From CAYFQV01 sp964654185 (GTDB taxonomy: Bacteria > Spirochaetota > Spirochaetia > DSM-27196 > PWMO01), in contig CAZZIE010000001.1 of NCBI GenBank assembly GCA_964654185.1, forward strand, positions 1-64,000: a DNA stretch of 64,000 nucleotides. The letters run 5' to 3'. The notes under the pieces were generated by a model. The model searched no databases. It saw only the letters and a program-made list of their open reading frames with translations, and was not told the DNA's origin. Shown here piece after piece: positions 6,760 to 16,017 of this stretch (position 1 is its first letter; every line of letters begins with the position of its first letter). The position numbers were made by a program, and so were the translations under genes.

Positions 6760-8691
6760 ATGGCACACAAGGTAGACAGCGTACGGCAGTTTCGACGCCT
6801 CTGGAGCTTCATGGCGGGCAACCGACGGCGCTACGTTCTCGGCATCGTGGCGATCGGCGTTGCTGCGGCCTTCTCGTACGCGGTTCCACTGGTGGTTCGG
6901 TTCGTCATTGACTTCGTGATCGGGAATGCAGAGACCACCGGCCCGAGCGCCCTCATGGCCGCAGGAACCGTCGAGACGCTTCGCGAGCTTCTCTCAGGAA
7001 GGCTGTGGCTGGCGGGTATCGCCATTCTGGTGCTGACGCTTTTCGGCGGCGTGTTCTCGTTCCTGGCGGGGCGGAGCTCCGCCGTCGCCAGCGAGGGAAC
7101 CGCAGCGCGGCTGCGGAACACCGTGTACGACCACCTGCAGCGGGTCCCCTTCTCGTACCACGTGAACGCGGCTACGGGCGACCTGATCCAGCGGTGCACC
7201 TCCGATGTGGACACGGTGCGGAAGTTCATGGCCATCCAGTTCATCGAGATCGGCCGGGCGCTCTTCATGACCGCCCTGGCTCTGCCCCTCATGATTTCGC
7301 TTCACGGGGGACTGACGGTCGTGGCGGTGGTCATGATTCCGCCGATCTTCATCTTCTCCTTCGCATTTTTCCGGCGCGTTCAGAAGGCCTTTACCATCTC
7401 GGACGCCGCCGAGGGGAAGATGTCTGCGGTTCTGCAGGAGAGTCTGACCGGGGTGCGGGTGGTGCGCGCCTTCGGGCGACAGGCGTACGAGGTGGAGAAG
7501 TTCGATCGCGAGAACGTCCGCTTCCAGCGGCTCACTTACCGATTGATCCTGCTCCTGGCGCGGTACTGGTCGATCTCCGACCTCATGAGCATGGCTCAGA
7601 TGGGCATGCTCCTCGTTGCCGGGACGGTGCTTGCCGTGCAGGGCGCCATCAGCGTCGGAGTTCTGGTGGTCTTCGTGACCGTGGAGGGGATGCTCTTGTG
7701 GCCCATCCGGCAGATGGGACGCATCCTCACCGACATGGGTAAGGCGAGCGTGTCCTTGCAACGCATCGGTGAGATCCTGGACGCTCCGGTTGAAGCGGGC
7801 TTCGGCGGTGCGAGCGACCGTCCGGACCTCCGGGGTGGACTTGCGTTCAGGGATGTGAGCTTTGCCTACGGGAATGGTGAGCCCGTCCTCTCGGATATCA
7901 CCTTCTCAGTGCGTCCGGGTGAGACCGTAGGCGTAATCGGTCCGACAGGATCGGGAAAGTCGACGCTCATGCAGCTTATCCCGCGCCTCTACGAGTACTC
8001 GTCGGGCTCCATTACCCTGGACGGCACCGAGCTGAAGCGAATCGACAAGGAGTGGCTGCGCAAGAACATAGGCATCGTCCTCCAGGAGCCCTTTCTCTAT
8101 GCCAAGACGCTCCGGGAGAACATCGGGATCACCGGAACGGCGCACCCCGGCGGCAACGGCGCCGGGAACGGCCACGGCCGCGCCGGCATGGATGACGCCG
8201 CCATCTTCGAAGCGGCCCGGACCGCCTCGGTTCACGAGGTGATCCAGGGATTCGACCGGGGGTACGAGACCCCGGTAGGTGAACGGGGCGTCACCCTCTC
8301 AGGAGGGCAGAAGCAGCGCGTCGCCATTGCCCGGGCGCTGGTGAGAGACACCCCGATTCTGATCATGGACGACGCCCTGAGTGCGGTGGACATGGAAACC
8401 GACGCGGCGATCCGGCGGGCACTGCGCCTCCGGGCGCACGCGGCGACGACCTTCATTGTGGCGCACCGCATCTCGAGCGTCTCCCATGCGGACCTGATTC
8501 TCGTGTTGAACAACGGTCGCATCATTCAGGCGGGCCGGCACGAGGAGTTGCTCACGGTGCCGGGCATGTACCGGCGCATCTGGGAGCTCCAGCAAGCCGG
8601 CATTGATCATGCGGCGGATCGCGCCGCATTCGGACAGGAAACAGAGGGTGAAGAGTATGACAGCGTATACGGAGCAAGAGTTCTCCCGTAG
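6760..8691 (+). CDS. ABC exporter half-transporter, degenerate-site subunit (BmrC-like)
   Basis: Type I exporter with an N-terminal six-helix membrane domain and a C-terminal ATPase. Walker A GPTGSGKST (about 394-402), Q-loop VLQEPFLYAKTLRENI, signature LSGGQKQR (about 513) and switch His AHRIS are intact. The Walker B follows LIMDDALS: Asp (D538) replaces the catalytic Glu, as in the degenerate subunit of heterodimeric exporters such as BmrC. A short Gly/Ala-rich insert (AHPGGNGAGNGHGRAG) follows the Q-loop. The ATG at 6760 is chosen over GTG 6748 because GAGGGA lies at the right distance before it. It overlaps the partner gene by 35 bp. Likely role: drug or lipid export at the inner membrane. 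Confidence 0.9.
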   Translation: MAHKVDSVRQFRRLWSFMAGNRRRYVLGIVAIGVAAAFSYAVPLVVRFVIDFVIGNAETTGPSALMAAGTVETLRELLSGRLWLAGIAILVLTLFGGVFSFLAGRSSAVASEGTAARLRNTVYDHLQRVPFSYHVNAATGDLIQRCTSDVDTVRKFMAIQFIEIGRALFMTALALPLMISLHGGLTVVAVVMIPPIFIFSFAFFRRVQKAFTISDAAEGKMSAVLQESLTGVRVVRAFGRQAYEVEKFDRENVRFQRLTYRLILLLARYWSISDLMSMAQMGMLLVAGTVLAVQGAISVGVLVVFVTVEGMLLWPIRQMGRILTDMGKASVSLQRIGEILDAPVEAGFGGASDRPDLRGGLAFRDVSFAYGNGEPVLSDITFSVRPGETVGVIGPTGSGKSTLMQLIPRLYEYSSGSITLDGTELKRIDKEWLRKNIGIVLQEPFLYAKTLRENIGITGTAHPGGNGAGNGHGRAGMDDAAIFEAARTASVHEVIQGFDRGYETPVGERGVTLSGGQKQRVAIARALVRDTPILIMDDALSAVDMETDAAIRRALRLRAHAATTFIVAHRISSVSHADLILVLNNGRIIQAGRHEELLTVPGMYRRIWELQQAGIDHAADRAAFGQETEGEEYDSVYGARVLP

Positions 8692-10567
8692 GTTCGACTG
8701 GAGCTTGTGGCGCAAGCTCCTGCGCTACACCTGGGGATACAAGAAACATATGATCTGGTTGGCGGTTGTCATGGTCGCGGTTGCGGCCATTGACGCCGTC
8801 TTTCCCCTCTTCTCGAAGTACGCCATCGACAGCTTCATTGTGCCCGGCAGAACCGATGGCATCTGGAAGCTCATTGTCGGCTACGGCGCGGTGACCCTTG
8901 TGCAGGCGCTGAACGTGTGGCTGCTCATTGCGATTGCCGGCAAAATCGAGATGGGTCTGGCCTACGATCTGCGTGAGAAGGGGTTCGAGCGGCTGCAGGA
9001 GCTTTCCTTGTCCTACTACGACCGCACCCCCGTGGGCTGGCTCATGGCGCGGATGACCTCGGACAACCAGAAGCTCTCGGAGATCATCTCCTGGGGCCTG
9101 GTGGACGGGGTGTGGGGCGCGGTATCCATGGCCGCCTTCGCCGGGGTCATGCTCGTGCTGAACTGGAAGCTTGCGCTCATTGTGCTGCTGGTCCTGCCGC
9201 CCCTCGTCATTGCGAGCGGCTACTTCCAGAAGCGCATCCTGGAGAGCCACCGCAAGGTGCGGAAGCTCAACTCGGAGATCTCCGGCGCCTACAACGAGGG
9301 TATCCTCGGCGCCCGGACGACGAAGGCGCTCTCCCGGGAGGGGGAGAACCTGAACGAGTTCAAGGATCTCACCGGGCGCATGCGCCGCGCCTCGATTCGC
9401 ACGGCGATCTTCTCCGCCCTCTATCTGCCGGTCGTGCTCATGCTCGGCAGCATTGGGACGGGCCTGGCCGTGTGGATCGGCGGTGCCGGCGTCGCCGCCG
9501 GTGGAGCCGTCGCTGGTGGGGCCGCGGGCGCGGCGGGCGCCGCCGCCGGAGCCGCAGCGGCCGCCGGTGGGACGAGTGCAGGGGCCTTCGGCATCGGCCT
9601 CTTAGGCCAGTCAATTACCTACGGCACCCTGGTCGCCTTCATCTCGTACACGGTGCAGTTCTTCGAGCCGGTACGGGAGCTGGCACGGATCCTGACCGAG
9701 TTGCAGTCGGCGCAGGCTGCGGCGGAGCGGGTCATGTCGATGATCGAGACGGAGCCGGAGATCAAGGACTCGCCGGAGGTCGAGGCGCGGTACGGTACGA
9801 CCTTCGCGCCGCATCGTGAGGCCTGGGAGGAAATGGGCGGTCGCGTCGATTTCGAGGACGTGACCTTTACCTACCCGGGCGGAGAAACGGTGCTGGATCG
9901 CTTCAGCCTGTCGGTGCGCGCCGGGGAAACGGTGGCGCTGGTCGGCGAGACCGGGAGCGGCAAGACGACCATTGTGAATCTGGCGTGCCGCTTCTACGAG
10001 CCGACGACCGGGCGCATTCTCATTGACGGGCGCGACTACCGGGAGCGGTCGATCCTGTGGCAGTACTCCCATCTGGGCTACGTGCTGCAGGAGCCGCATC
10101 TGTTCAGCGGAACCATTCGCTCGAATATCCGGTACGGTCGTCTGGACGCCACGGACGCGGAGATCCGCGCCGCGGCGACCCTGGTGAACGCGCACGATCT
10201 GATCATGCGCAAGCCCGGCGGCTACGACACGAACGTCGGGGAGGGGGGCAACCTCCTCTCGACCGGCGAGAAGCAGCTCATCTCCTTTGCCCGGGCGGTG
10301 CTGGCGAATCCGCGCATCTTCGTCCTGGACGAGGCGACGAGCTCGATCGACACCGAGAGCGAGATGCGCATCCAGGAGGCGATTCAGCACGTCCTGGACG
10401 GACGGACGAGCTTCGTCATTGCGCATCGGCTCTCGACGGTCAAGTCCGCCGACCGCATTCTGGTCCTGGACAAGGGCCGTATTGTCGAGGAAGGTAGCCA
10501 CGAGGAACTGCTGGAGGCGGGCGGCCGCTACGCCGCCCTCTACGACAGCCAGTTCGCCGTGGCGTAG
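8657..10567 (+). CDS. ABC exporter half-transporter, catalytic subunit (BmrD-like)
   Basis: Partner of the preceding gene, 636 residues from the ATG at 8657, which follows GAGGGTGAAGAG and gives the usual N-terminus (TEQEFSRRFDWSLWRKLLRY). Walker A GETGSGKTT (about 431-439), signature LSTGEKQLISFARA (about 534) and Walker B FVLDEATSS with an intact catalytic Glu (E559) mark it as the catalytically competent half of the heterodimer. An Ala/Gly-only segment of about 35 residues (DNA 9480-9590) sits in the membrane domain between the last two helices, and seems to be an expansion not found in the family. Start overlaps the previous gene, so translation is coupled. Confidence 0.9.
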   Translation: MTAYTEQEFSRRFDWSLWRKLLRYTWGYKKHMIWLAVVMVAVAAIDAVFPLFSKYAIDSFIVPGRTDGIWKLIVGYGAVTLVQALNVWLLIAIAGKIEMGLAYDLREKGFERLQELSLSYYDRTPVGWLMARMTSDNQKLSEIISWGLVDGVWGAVSMAAFAGVMLVLNWKLALIVLLVLPPLVIASGYFQKRILESHRKVRKLNSEISGAYNEGILGARTTKALSREGENLNEFKDLTGRMRRASIRTAIFSALYLPVVLMLGSIGTGLAVWIGGAGVAAGGAVAGGAAGAAGAAAGAAAAAGGTSAGAFGIGLLGQSITYGTLVAFISYTVQFFEPVRELARILTELQSAQAAAERVMSMIETEPEIKDSPEVEARYGTTFAPHREAWEEMGGRVDFEDVTFTYPGGETVLDRFSLSVRAGETVALVGETGSGKTTIVNLACRFYEPTTGRILIDGRDYRERSILWQYSHLGYVLQEPHLFSGTIRSNIRYGRLDATDAEIRAAATLVNAHDLIMRKPGGYDTNVGEGGNLLSTGEKQLISFARAVLANPRIFVLDEATSSIDTESEMRIQEAIQHVLDGRTSFVIAHRLSTVKSADRILVLDKGRIVEEGSHEELLEAGGRYAALYDSQFAVA

Positions 10568-10570
10568 CGC

Positions 10571-10720
10571 GCGGGCCCCCGCGGCGCCGGGCGAAGAGCC
10601 GCCGGGCGCGCGGGCCCCCGCGGCGCCGGGCGAAGGACCACCGCGCAGGGCGGGCCCCCGCGGCGCCGGGCGAAGGACCACCGCGCAGGGCGGGCCGCCG
10701 CGGCGCCAGGCGAAGAGCCG
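10571..10720. repeat. Four tandem copies of a ~40-bp GC-rich unit
   Basis: The core GCGGCGCCGGGCGAAG recurs at 10581, 10620, 10660 and (one change) 10700, a period of 39-40 bp. The repeats fill nearly the whole spacer between the ABC operon stop and the Shine-Dalgarno AAGGAG of the next gene. They contain no open frame and no unique spacers, so this is a minisatellite, not a CRISPR array. Confidence 0.9.
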
Positions 10721-10740
10721 AACACACCCAAGGAGCACGC

Positions 10741-12045
10741 ATGAACCTGGAAGTACGACACATCACCGACGACGAGCGCGCCGATGAGTTGCGCCTTCGC
10801 TACTACGGCTTTGCCGACTACCCGCCGGCGGAACTCGAGGAGCCCGACCTTCGTCGCATGCTCCCGGAAGAGATCCTCGGCGGCTTCGTGGATGGGCGCC
10901 TCGTTGCGTCCGCCCATCTGTACCGGTTTCACCAGTCCGTCCGGGGCGTCGTGAAGGCCATGGGCGGGATCGGCGGCGTGGCGGCCTACCCGGAGGTGCG
11001 CCGCCGCGGCGTGGTGCGCCGCATCATGCTCGAAACCCTCGCGGAGATGCAGCGCGAGGGCATGCCGGTGAGCATGCTGCACCCCTTCAAGGTCTCCTTC
11101 TATCGCAACTTCGGATACGTCACCGCGGACGACAACGTCGTGGTGGAGTATCCCACCACCGCCTTCGCGGAGTGGCTCCGCGACCCCGCGGCGGAGGAGG
11201 TGCGGATCGAGCGGCACGCGCCCATGGACGCCTGGGAGGAGTACTGCCACCTGGACGCAGAGAGCGCCGCGCCCGCGGGCTCCCCGGCCGCTCCGGCCGG
11301 CGCTCCGTCGCAAAGCTCACGCGGCGGCCCCGCCCCCGCGGGCCCCTTCCACGGTCCGGTCGTCCTCTCCAGCGCCGGCCGGGAGTTCATTGAGCGGCGG
11401 CTGGACGATCAGGAGATCGTGTTCTTCCGCCGGGGCGGGCGCACCCTCGCCGGCGCCGTCTTCCGCCGGGAAGGCCATGAGCCGGATGGGACCCTGCGCA
11501 TCGCCGGGTACCGTTTCGTCGAGCGCGACGGCCTCGCCGCCCTGCTGCGATTCGTTGCGCTCCACATTGACCAGTGCAACACCGTCGTCATGAACGCCGC
11601 CCCGGCAAGCCTGCGCGGCCGACTCTTCCCGCACACCGGCGACATCGACGGGGAAGTCCGCGTCCAGGCCATGCGCCGCCCCTGGATGGTCCGCATTGTC
11701 GACGTCGCCGCCGCCCTCCGCGGCATCCCCGCTCCTGCAGCGGGCGACCTGGAGCTCTCCGTCTCCGACGAGCACTGCCCCTGGAACCGCGGCACCTACC
11801 GCCTCTCATCGTCCGGAGAGAGCCTTGAGGTCGATGTCAACGGCCGTCACACCGCGCAGGGCGACCCACCGCAGCCGGATACGCCGTCGGCCTCCGTGAC
11901 GATCCACCAGCTCTCGGCACTCCTCTACGGCACCCACCCGCCGGCGGAGATCCTCCGGGACGCTCCCGGCGTGACCCCGGCGGCCCGGAACCTCCTGGCG
12001 GCGTGGTTTCCCGAGCGCTTCCTCTGGAACGACACGGGCTTCTGA
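10741..12045 (+). CDS. Eis-like GNAT N-acetyltransferase
   Basis: 434 residues, the length of the Eis family (enhanced intracellular survival protein; GNAT domain, second GNAT-like domain, SCP2-like C-terminus). The acetyl-CoA-binding segment MGGIGGVAAYPEVRRRGVVR (about 76-95) and SMLHPFKVSFYRNFGY (about 109-124) match that family's signatures, including the FYRxFGY block. Eis proteins acetylate amines, in some species aminoglycosides, but the substrate here is unknown. A Pro/Ala-rich linker interrupts the middle domain at about residues 175-205. AAGGAG lies 6 nt before the ATG. Because the exporter operon precedes it, a shared detoxification role is possible but not shown. Confidence 0.82.
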   Translation: MNLEVRHITDDERADELRLRYYGFADYPPAELEEPDLRRMLPEEILGGFVDGRLVASAHLYRFHQSVRGVVKAMGGIGGVAAYPEVRRRGVVRRIMLETLAEMQREGMPVSMLHPFKVSFYRNFGYVTADDNVVVEYPTTAFAEWLRDPAAEEVRIERHAPMDAWEEYCHLDAESAAPAGSPAAPAGAPSQSSRGGPAPAGPFHGPVVLSSAGREFIERRLDDQEIVFFRRGGRTLAGAVFRREGHEPDGTLRIAGYRFVERDGLAALLRFVALHIDQCNTVVMNAAPASLRGRLFPHTGDIDGEVRVQAMRRPWMVRIVDVAAALRGIPAPAAGDLELSVSDEHCPWNRGTYRLSSSGESLEVDVNGRHTAQGDPPQPDTPSASVTIHQLSALLYGTHPPAEILRDAPGVTPAARNLLAAWFPERFLWNDTGF

Positions 12046-12102
12046 TCCCGCCGGTTCGCGCGGTTGCACCGTGAGGCCCGGTCCGGTATCCTCCGGGCAT
12101 CC

Positions 12103-13464
12103 ATGCAGCACGAACGGCCATCTCACCAGGGGCCCTCCCGGGCCGGACGTCCCGGGCGTCCCGTCGGCATCGTTCTCATTTCTCTCTTCGCTCTCTCGAC
12201 CATCCTGAACTGTGCAACGACGGACCCGCACCGGCAGTACCTCGACGCGGCGGCGCTCCCCCTGGATCCGACCGTCGATGAGACGGTGCGGCCCGTCGCG
12301 GCGCACCTCTCGCAGAGCCGCGTGGTCCTCGTCGGAGAGGAGCACGGAGTGGTCGCGAACCAGGAGATCGAGGCGGCGCTCTTCGAGGAGCTCGTGCGCA
12401 ACCACGGCGTCTCGGTCTACCTTGCCGAGTCGGCGTACTCCTTTGCCGCCTTCGTTCAGCACTACATAGAGACGGGCGACCGGGACCTCCTCGATCAGCT
12501 GACGGCGCGGCTCGAGGGAACCAACGCCGGTGTCGTGGAGCATCGGGAGTTTCTCGTGAGGCTGCACCAGCTCTACCAGGAGTTGCCGCCGGAGAAGCGC
12601 TTCCGCTACGTCGGTATTGACATTGAGCACATGGATGCGGTCGCCGTGAGCTATCTGCGCTGGAAGCTCCGGCAGGCGCAGGAGCACCTCACGGGGAGTG
12701 CCGGGGGCTCCGGCGCCAGCGGCGGCTCGTCAGAGCGCGCTGCCCCACCTTCCAACCGCGCCGCCGCGCTCCACGCCCGGCTCGAGGAGGTGCTGTCGGA
12801 TGCGAGCTTCGATCACCGCGGCGTCCGCGGTGTCGCCGAGGCGCTCCGCGCCGAGATCGCCCGCGCCGGCGACGCCTTCCCGGCACTCTTCCCCGGGGAC
12901 GCGTCGGGCATCCGCATTGTCGTCGACAACATCATCGCCGGACATGAGCGGGATGCCGCCGGGGCGCCGACCGAGCGGAAGCTGCGTCGGGATGCCGCGA
13001 TCTACCGGACCTTCCGCCGGGTGGACGCCATGCTCGGCTCCTCCAGGGCGGGGACCGCGGAACCTGCTCGTACCGACCCGGCGCCGCGTTACTTCGGCCA
13101 GTGGGGTGCCGCCCACGTATTCCAGCGGCCCCTGGAGGGCATCGACTGGTTCGCATCCCGCCTGGCCGCCGACGGAACCTCCGTATCCAGCACCCTCCTG
13201 ATCTACATGGACTGTCGCGTTCTCGAGCGCAAGCCCTATCGGGAGGAGACGTTGAATACCTGGGGGCGCCTGGACGTGTCGCGAAGGGCGCTGCGGCGCC
13301 TGAGGCCGACGCCGCTGTTCATTCCCATCCGGGGCGGCGCCTCCCCGTACCACGAAACGCCCTTTCGAAGCGGCGGTAGATCGAGCGAATACTCCCTTGC
13401 CGAACTGGTAGATGACCTCATCCTCATCCGCGGCTCCGGGGCGAACACGCCGTATCGCCCCTGA
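12103..13464 (+). CDS. Lipoprotein with an erythromycin esterase/ChaN-like domain
   Basis: Starting at ATG 12103 the protein has a basic N-terminus, a hydrophobic segment and a lipobox ILNC, so it should be lipid-anchored. The domain begins VVLVGEEHGVVANQEIEAALF; the GE-x-x-HG pattern and a later QWGAAHVF segment recall the erythromycin esterase and ChaN/Tiki families, which share a fold and keep Glu and His at the active site. Which of these it is cannot be decided by reading. Two low-complexity linkers lie at DNA 12700-12770 and 13040-13080. It lies 57 bp after the Eis-like gene and may be cotranscribed with it. Confidence 0.6.
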   Translation: MQHERPSHQGPSRAGRPGRPVGIVLISLFALSTILNCATTDPHRQYLDAAALPLDPTVDETVRPVAAHLSQSRVVLVGEEHGVVANQEIEAALFEELVRNHGVSVYLAESAYSFAAFVQHYIETGDRDLLDQLTARLEGTNAGVVEHREFLVRLHQLYQELPPEKRFRYVGIDIEHMDAVAVSYLRWKLRQAQEHLTGSAGGSGASGGSSERAAPPSNRAAALHARLEEVLSDASFDHRGVRGVAEALRAEIARAGDAFPALFPGDASGIRIVVDNIIAGHERDAAGAPTERKLRRDAAIYRTFRRVDAMLGSSRAGTAEPARTDPAPRYFGQWGAAHVFQRPLEGIDWFASRLAADGTSVSSTLLIYMDCRVLERKPYREETLNTWGRLDVSRRALRRLRPTPLFIPIRGGASPYHETPFRSGGRSSEYSLAELVDDLILIRGSGANTPYRP

Positions 13465-13647
13465 GCGTTCATCCCGGAACGTCGCCCCGGCTGGCCCGCC
13501 CGGGATCCCGCGGTCGGTCGCGCCGCCGCCGCCGCCCGGGATCCCGCGCCCGGTGCGCAGCCGCCGCCGCCGGCCGGCCCTTTTTTCTCAGGGCCGGTGT
13601 CGTTACAATTGGACTTCGGTACGCCAAATACACCCGAGGGAGCGCAC
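13465..13647. other. Spacer with repeats and a GC hairpin before the GH65 gene
   Basis: Contains two imperfect copies of CCGCCCGGGATCCCGCG (from about 13497 and 13536), a run of GCC triplets, and the inverted repeat CCGGCCC/GGGCCGG around TTTTTTCTCA (about 13572-13596). The T-run lies in the loop, so it is at best a weak terminator for the upstream gene. Confidence 0.5.
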
Positions 13648-15966
13648 ATGGAGCTACGGAAAAACCTCTTCACCGAGACCGGCTGGGAGATTCGCGAGGG
13701 ACGGTTCGAAGAAGAGCTCCTTGTTACGAACGGCAGCAACTACATGACCGGCAACGGCTATCTCGGCTATCGCGGCACCTTCCCGGAGTGGACGAAGGAT
13801 CAGTACGTCGGGTGCACCGTGGTGGACACCTACGACAACGCCGACGGTAAGTGGACCGAGCTCTGCACGGTGCCGAATGCGCTGTACACCAGCTTCGAGG
13901 TGGATGGCGAAGCGGTCTCCGCCCTCGGTGCGAACCTCGACGACTACAGCCGGGAGCTCAACTACCGCTACGGCTTTCACACCCGCTCCATGCAGTGGCT
14001 CTCCGCCGCGGACAAGCACGTGACCCTGACGGATGAGCGCTTCGCCAGCTACGGCAACCTCCACCTCATTCCGAGCAGGCACCACTTCACCGTGCGCTCC
14101 GCCTGCACCGTACGCATGACTACCGGCATCGACGGGTGGGTCTGGAGCCTTAACGGCGAGCACTTTTCAAGGTACGAGCCCTTCGAGGAAGAAGCGTACC
14201 TCTTCATGCGGACCGTGACGCAGGAGCGAGGCGTGGAGATCATGGTCGGTGAGACCATCTCCTTTCTCGAAGGCAAGCCGGCGCGTGCCCGCATGGAGAT
14301 CGGTGAGCGGAGCGCCATGCGCATTCTGGAGTTCGATCTGGAGGCGGGAGAGTCGATCGTCTACGAGAAGTACATGGTCGTGTACACGGCGAACGACGTC
14401 CCCCGTCCCCTGGAGTCGACCCGGCGCGATCTGGAACAGTCGGTGGAGCGCGGCTTCGATCCCCTGCTTGCCGAGCACCAGGCCGTGTGGGACGCCATGT
14501 GGGACCGCTCCGGCATCGACATAGAAGGAGACAAGAGGGCCCAGGCGCTTCTTCGGTACAACATCTACCAGAACATAATTGCCACGCCGGCCCATGCGGA
14601 TCACTTGCCCGTCGGGGCGCGCGGCCTCTCCTGCCAGGCCTACCAGGGCTCGGCCTTCTGGGATCAGGAGATCTTCAACCTGCCCATGTTTCTCTACACC
14701 CGGCCGGAGGTTGCCCGGAACCTGCTGGTCTATCGCTACAAGACGCTGAATGGCGCGCGGAAGAAGGCGCGGGACCTGGGCTTCTACGGCGCCTTCTACG
14801 CCTGGGTCAGCGCCGACACCGGGGAGGAGGTGTGTCCCTCATACTTCTTCAAAGACGTCCTGACCGGACGCGATATCCATAACCACTTCAACAGCTGGCA
14901 GATCCACGTCTCACCGGACATTGCCTACACCGTCTGGCGCTACTACTCCGTGACCGGGGACTTCGACTTCCTCCGGGACTACGGGGCGGAGATCCTCTTC
15001 GAGGTGGCGCAGTTCCTGGTCGCCCGGGCGCACTTCAAGAAGGACCGGAACCGCTACGAGTTCATCCGCCTCCTCGGCCCGGACGAGTACCACGAGAACG
15101 TCGACAACAATTTCTTCACCAACTACCAGGCGCGGTACGCCGTGGACGTTGCGGTGCGGGCCTACGAGTTGCTCCAGGCGGAGGCTCCGGACGCCCTCGG
15201 GGCACTTGAGAAGAGGATCAGGGTCGATGTCGACGCCTGGCGGGAGATGGCCGATCTCATCTATGTGAAGGAGCCCGGTGAGGCGGCGGACGCACCGAAC
15301 GAGAAGGTCATTGAGCAGTTCGACGGCTTCTTTCAGCTGGAGGACATCTCACCGGAGAAGCTCGCCGAGCGCCTCATCGACCCCGGCGAGTACTGGGGGT
15401 GGCCCAACGGTATTGCCGTGGAGACCCAGGTCTCCAAGCAGGCGGATGTCACCCAGCTCTTCATGCTGCACCCCCGGGCCTACAGCAGGGAGGTCATGGC
15501 CGCCAACGTCGACTACTACGAGCCCCGGACCCAGCACGGCTCCTCCTTGAGCCCGTCGGTCTACGGCATTGTCGGCGCATGGATCGGCCACGACGACATC
15601 TCCTACGACTACTTCATCCGCAGCTGCGCCGTCGACCTCTTCAATACCAACAAGGCGGTGAGCGGTGGCACCTTCATCGGCGGGATCCACACCGCCGCCT
15701 GCGGCGTCGCCTGGCAGATCGTCACGGCGGGCTTCCTGGGGATGGACGTCGACGGCTCGGAGCTCTCCTTCGCGCCGCGCCTTCCCGCCGGGTGGCAGCG
15801 CGTCTCCTTCTATCTGGAGATCCGCGGCGCCGGAATAGATGTCGATGTCACCCGCCACGTCGTCCACTGCACCTCCCGCAGCGACAGCGCCGCTACGATC
15901 ACGATCTCCGTCGCCGGTGTCAGCGAGGAATTGCAGCCCGACGCCGCGGTGAGTCTGACCTTCTGA
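13648..15966 (+). CDS. Glycoside hydrolase family 65 disaccharide phosphorylase
   Basis: 772-residue cytoplasmic enzyme of the maltose/trehalose/kojibiose/nigerose phosphorylase family, which splits an alpha-glucoside with phosphate to give beta-glucose 1-phosphate. The general-acid motif GPDEYHENVDNN (Glu at about residue 480) and the phosphate-site region THGSSLSPSVYG / VSGGTFIGGIH, read here as TQHGSSLSPSVYG, are present, as is SKQADVTQLF. Length is normal for the family. Substrate specificity cannot be told from these motifs. The ATG at 13648, preceded by GAGGGAGCGCAC, is preferred over an upstream ATG at 13597. Confidence 0.88.
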   Translation: MELRKNLFTETGWEIREGRFEEELLVTNGSNYMTGNGYLGYRGTFPEWTKDQYVGCTVVDTYDNADGKWTELCTVPNALYTSFEVDGEAVSALGANLDDYSRELNYRYGFHTRSMQWLSAADKHVTLTDERFASYGNLHLIPSRHHFTVRSACTVRMTTGIDGWVWSLNGEHFSRYEPFEEEAYLFMRTVTQERGVEIMVGETISFLEGKPARARMEIGERSAMRILEFDLEAGESIVYEKYMVVYTANDVPRPLESTRRDLEQSVERGFDPLLAEHQAVWDAMWDRSGIDIEGDKRAQALLRYNIYQNIIATPAHADHLPVGARGLSCQAYQGSAFWDQEIFNLPMFLYTRPEVARNLLVYRYKTLNGARKKARDLGFYGAFYAWVSADTGEEVCPSYFFKDVLTGRDIHNHFNSWQIHVSPDIAYTVWRYYSVTGDFDFLRDYGAEILFEVAQFLVARAHFKKDRNRYEFIRLLGPDEYHENVDNNFFTNYQARYAVDVAVRAYELLQAEAPDALGALEKRIRVDVDAWREMADLIYVKEPGEAADAPNEKVIEQFDGFFQLEDISPEKLAERLIDPGEYWGWPNGIAVETQVSKQADVTQLFMLHPRAYSREVMAANVDYYEPRTQHGSSLSPSVYGIVGAWIGHDDISYDYFIRSCAVDLFNTNKAVSGGTFIGGIHTAACGVAWQIVTAGFLGMDVDGSELSFAPRLPAGWQRVSFYLEIRGAGIDVDVTRHVVHCTSRSDSAATITISVAGVSEELQPDAAVSLTF

Positions 15967-16017
15967 GCGGTGGGGCAGGTGGCGTCGGGCACGTCCGTTA
16001 TCATCGAACCGTCGCGG

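Noticed and set aside
10571..10720. CRISPR array
   Set aside because: The units are contiguous tandem copies without unique spacers and there are no cas genes; the same holds for 54481-54588 and 55051-55133.
13572..13596. Intrinsic terminator before the GH65 gene
   Set aside because: The T-run lies in the loop of the CCGGCCC/GGGCCGG hairpin rather than after it.
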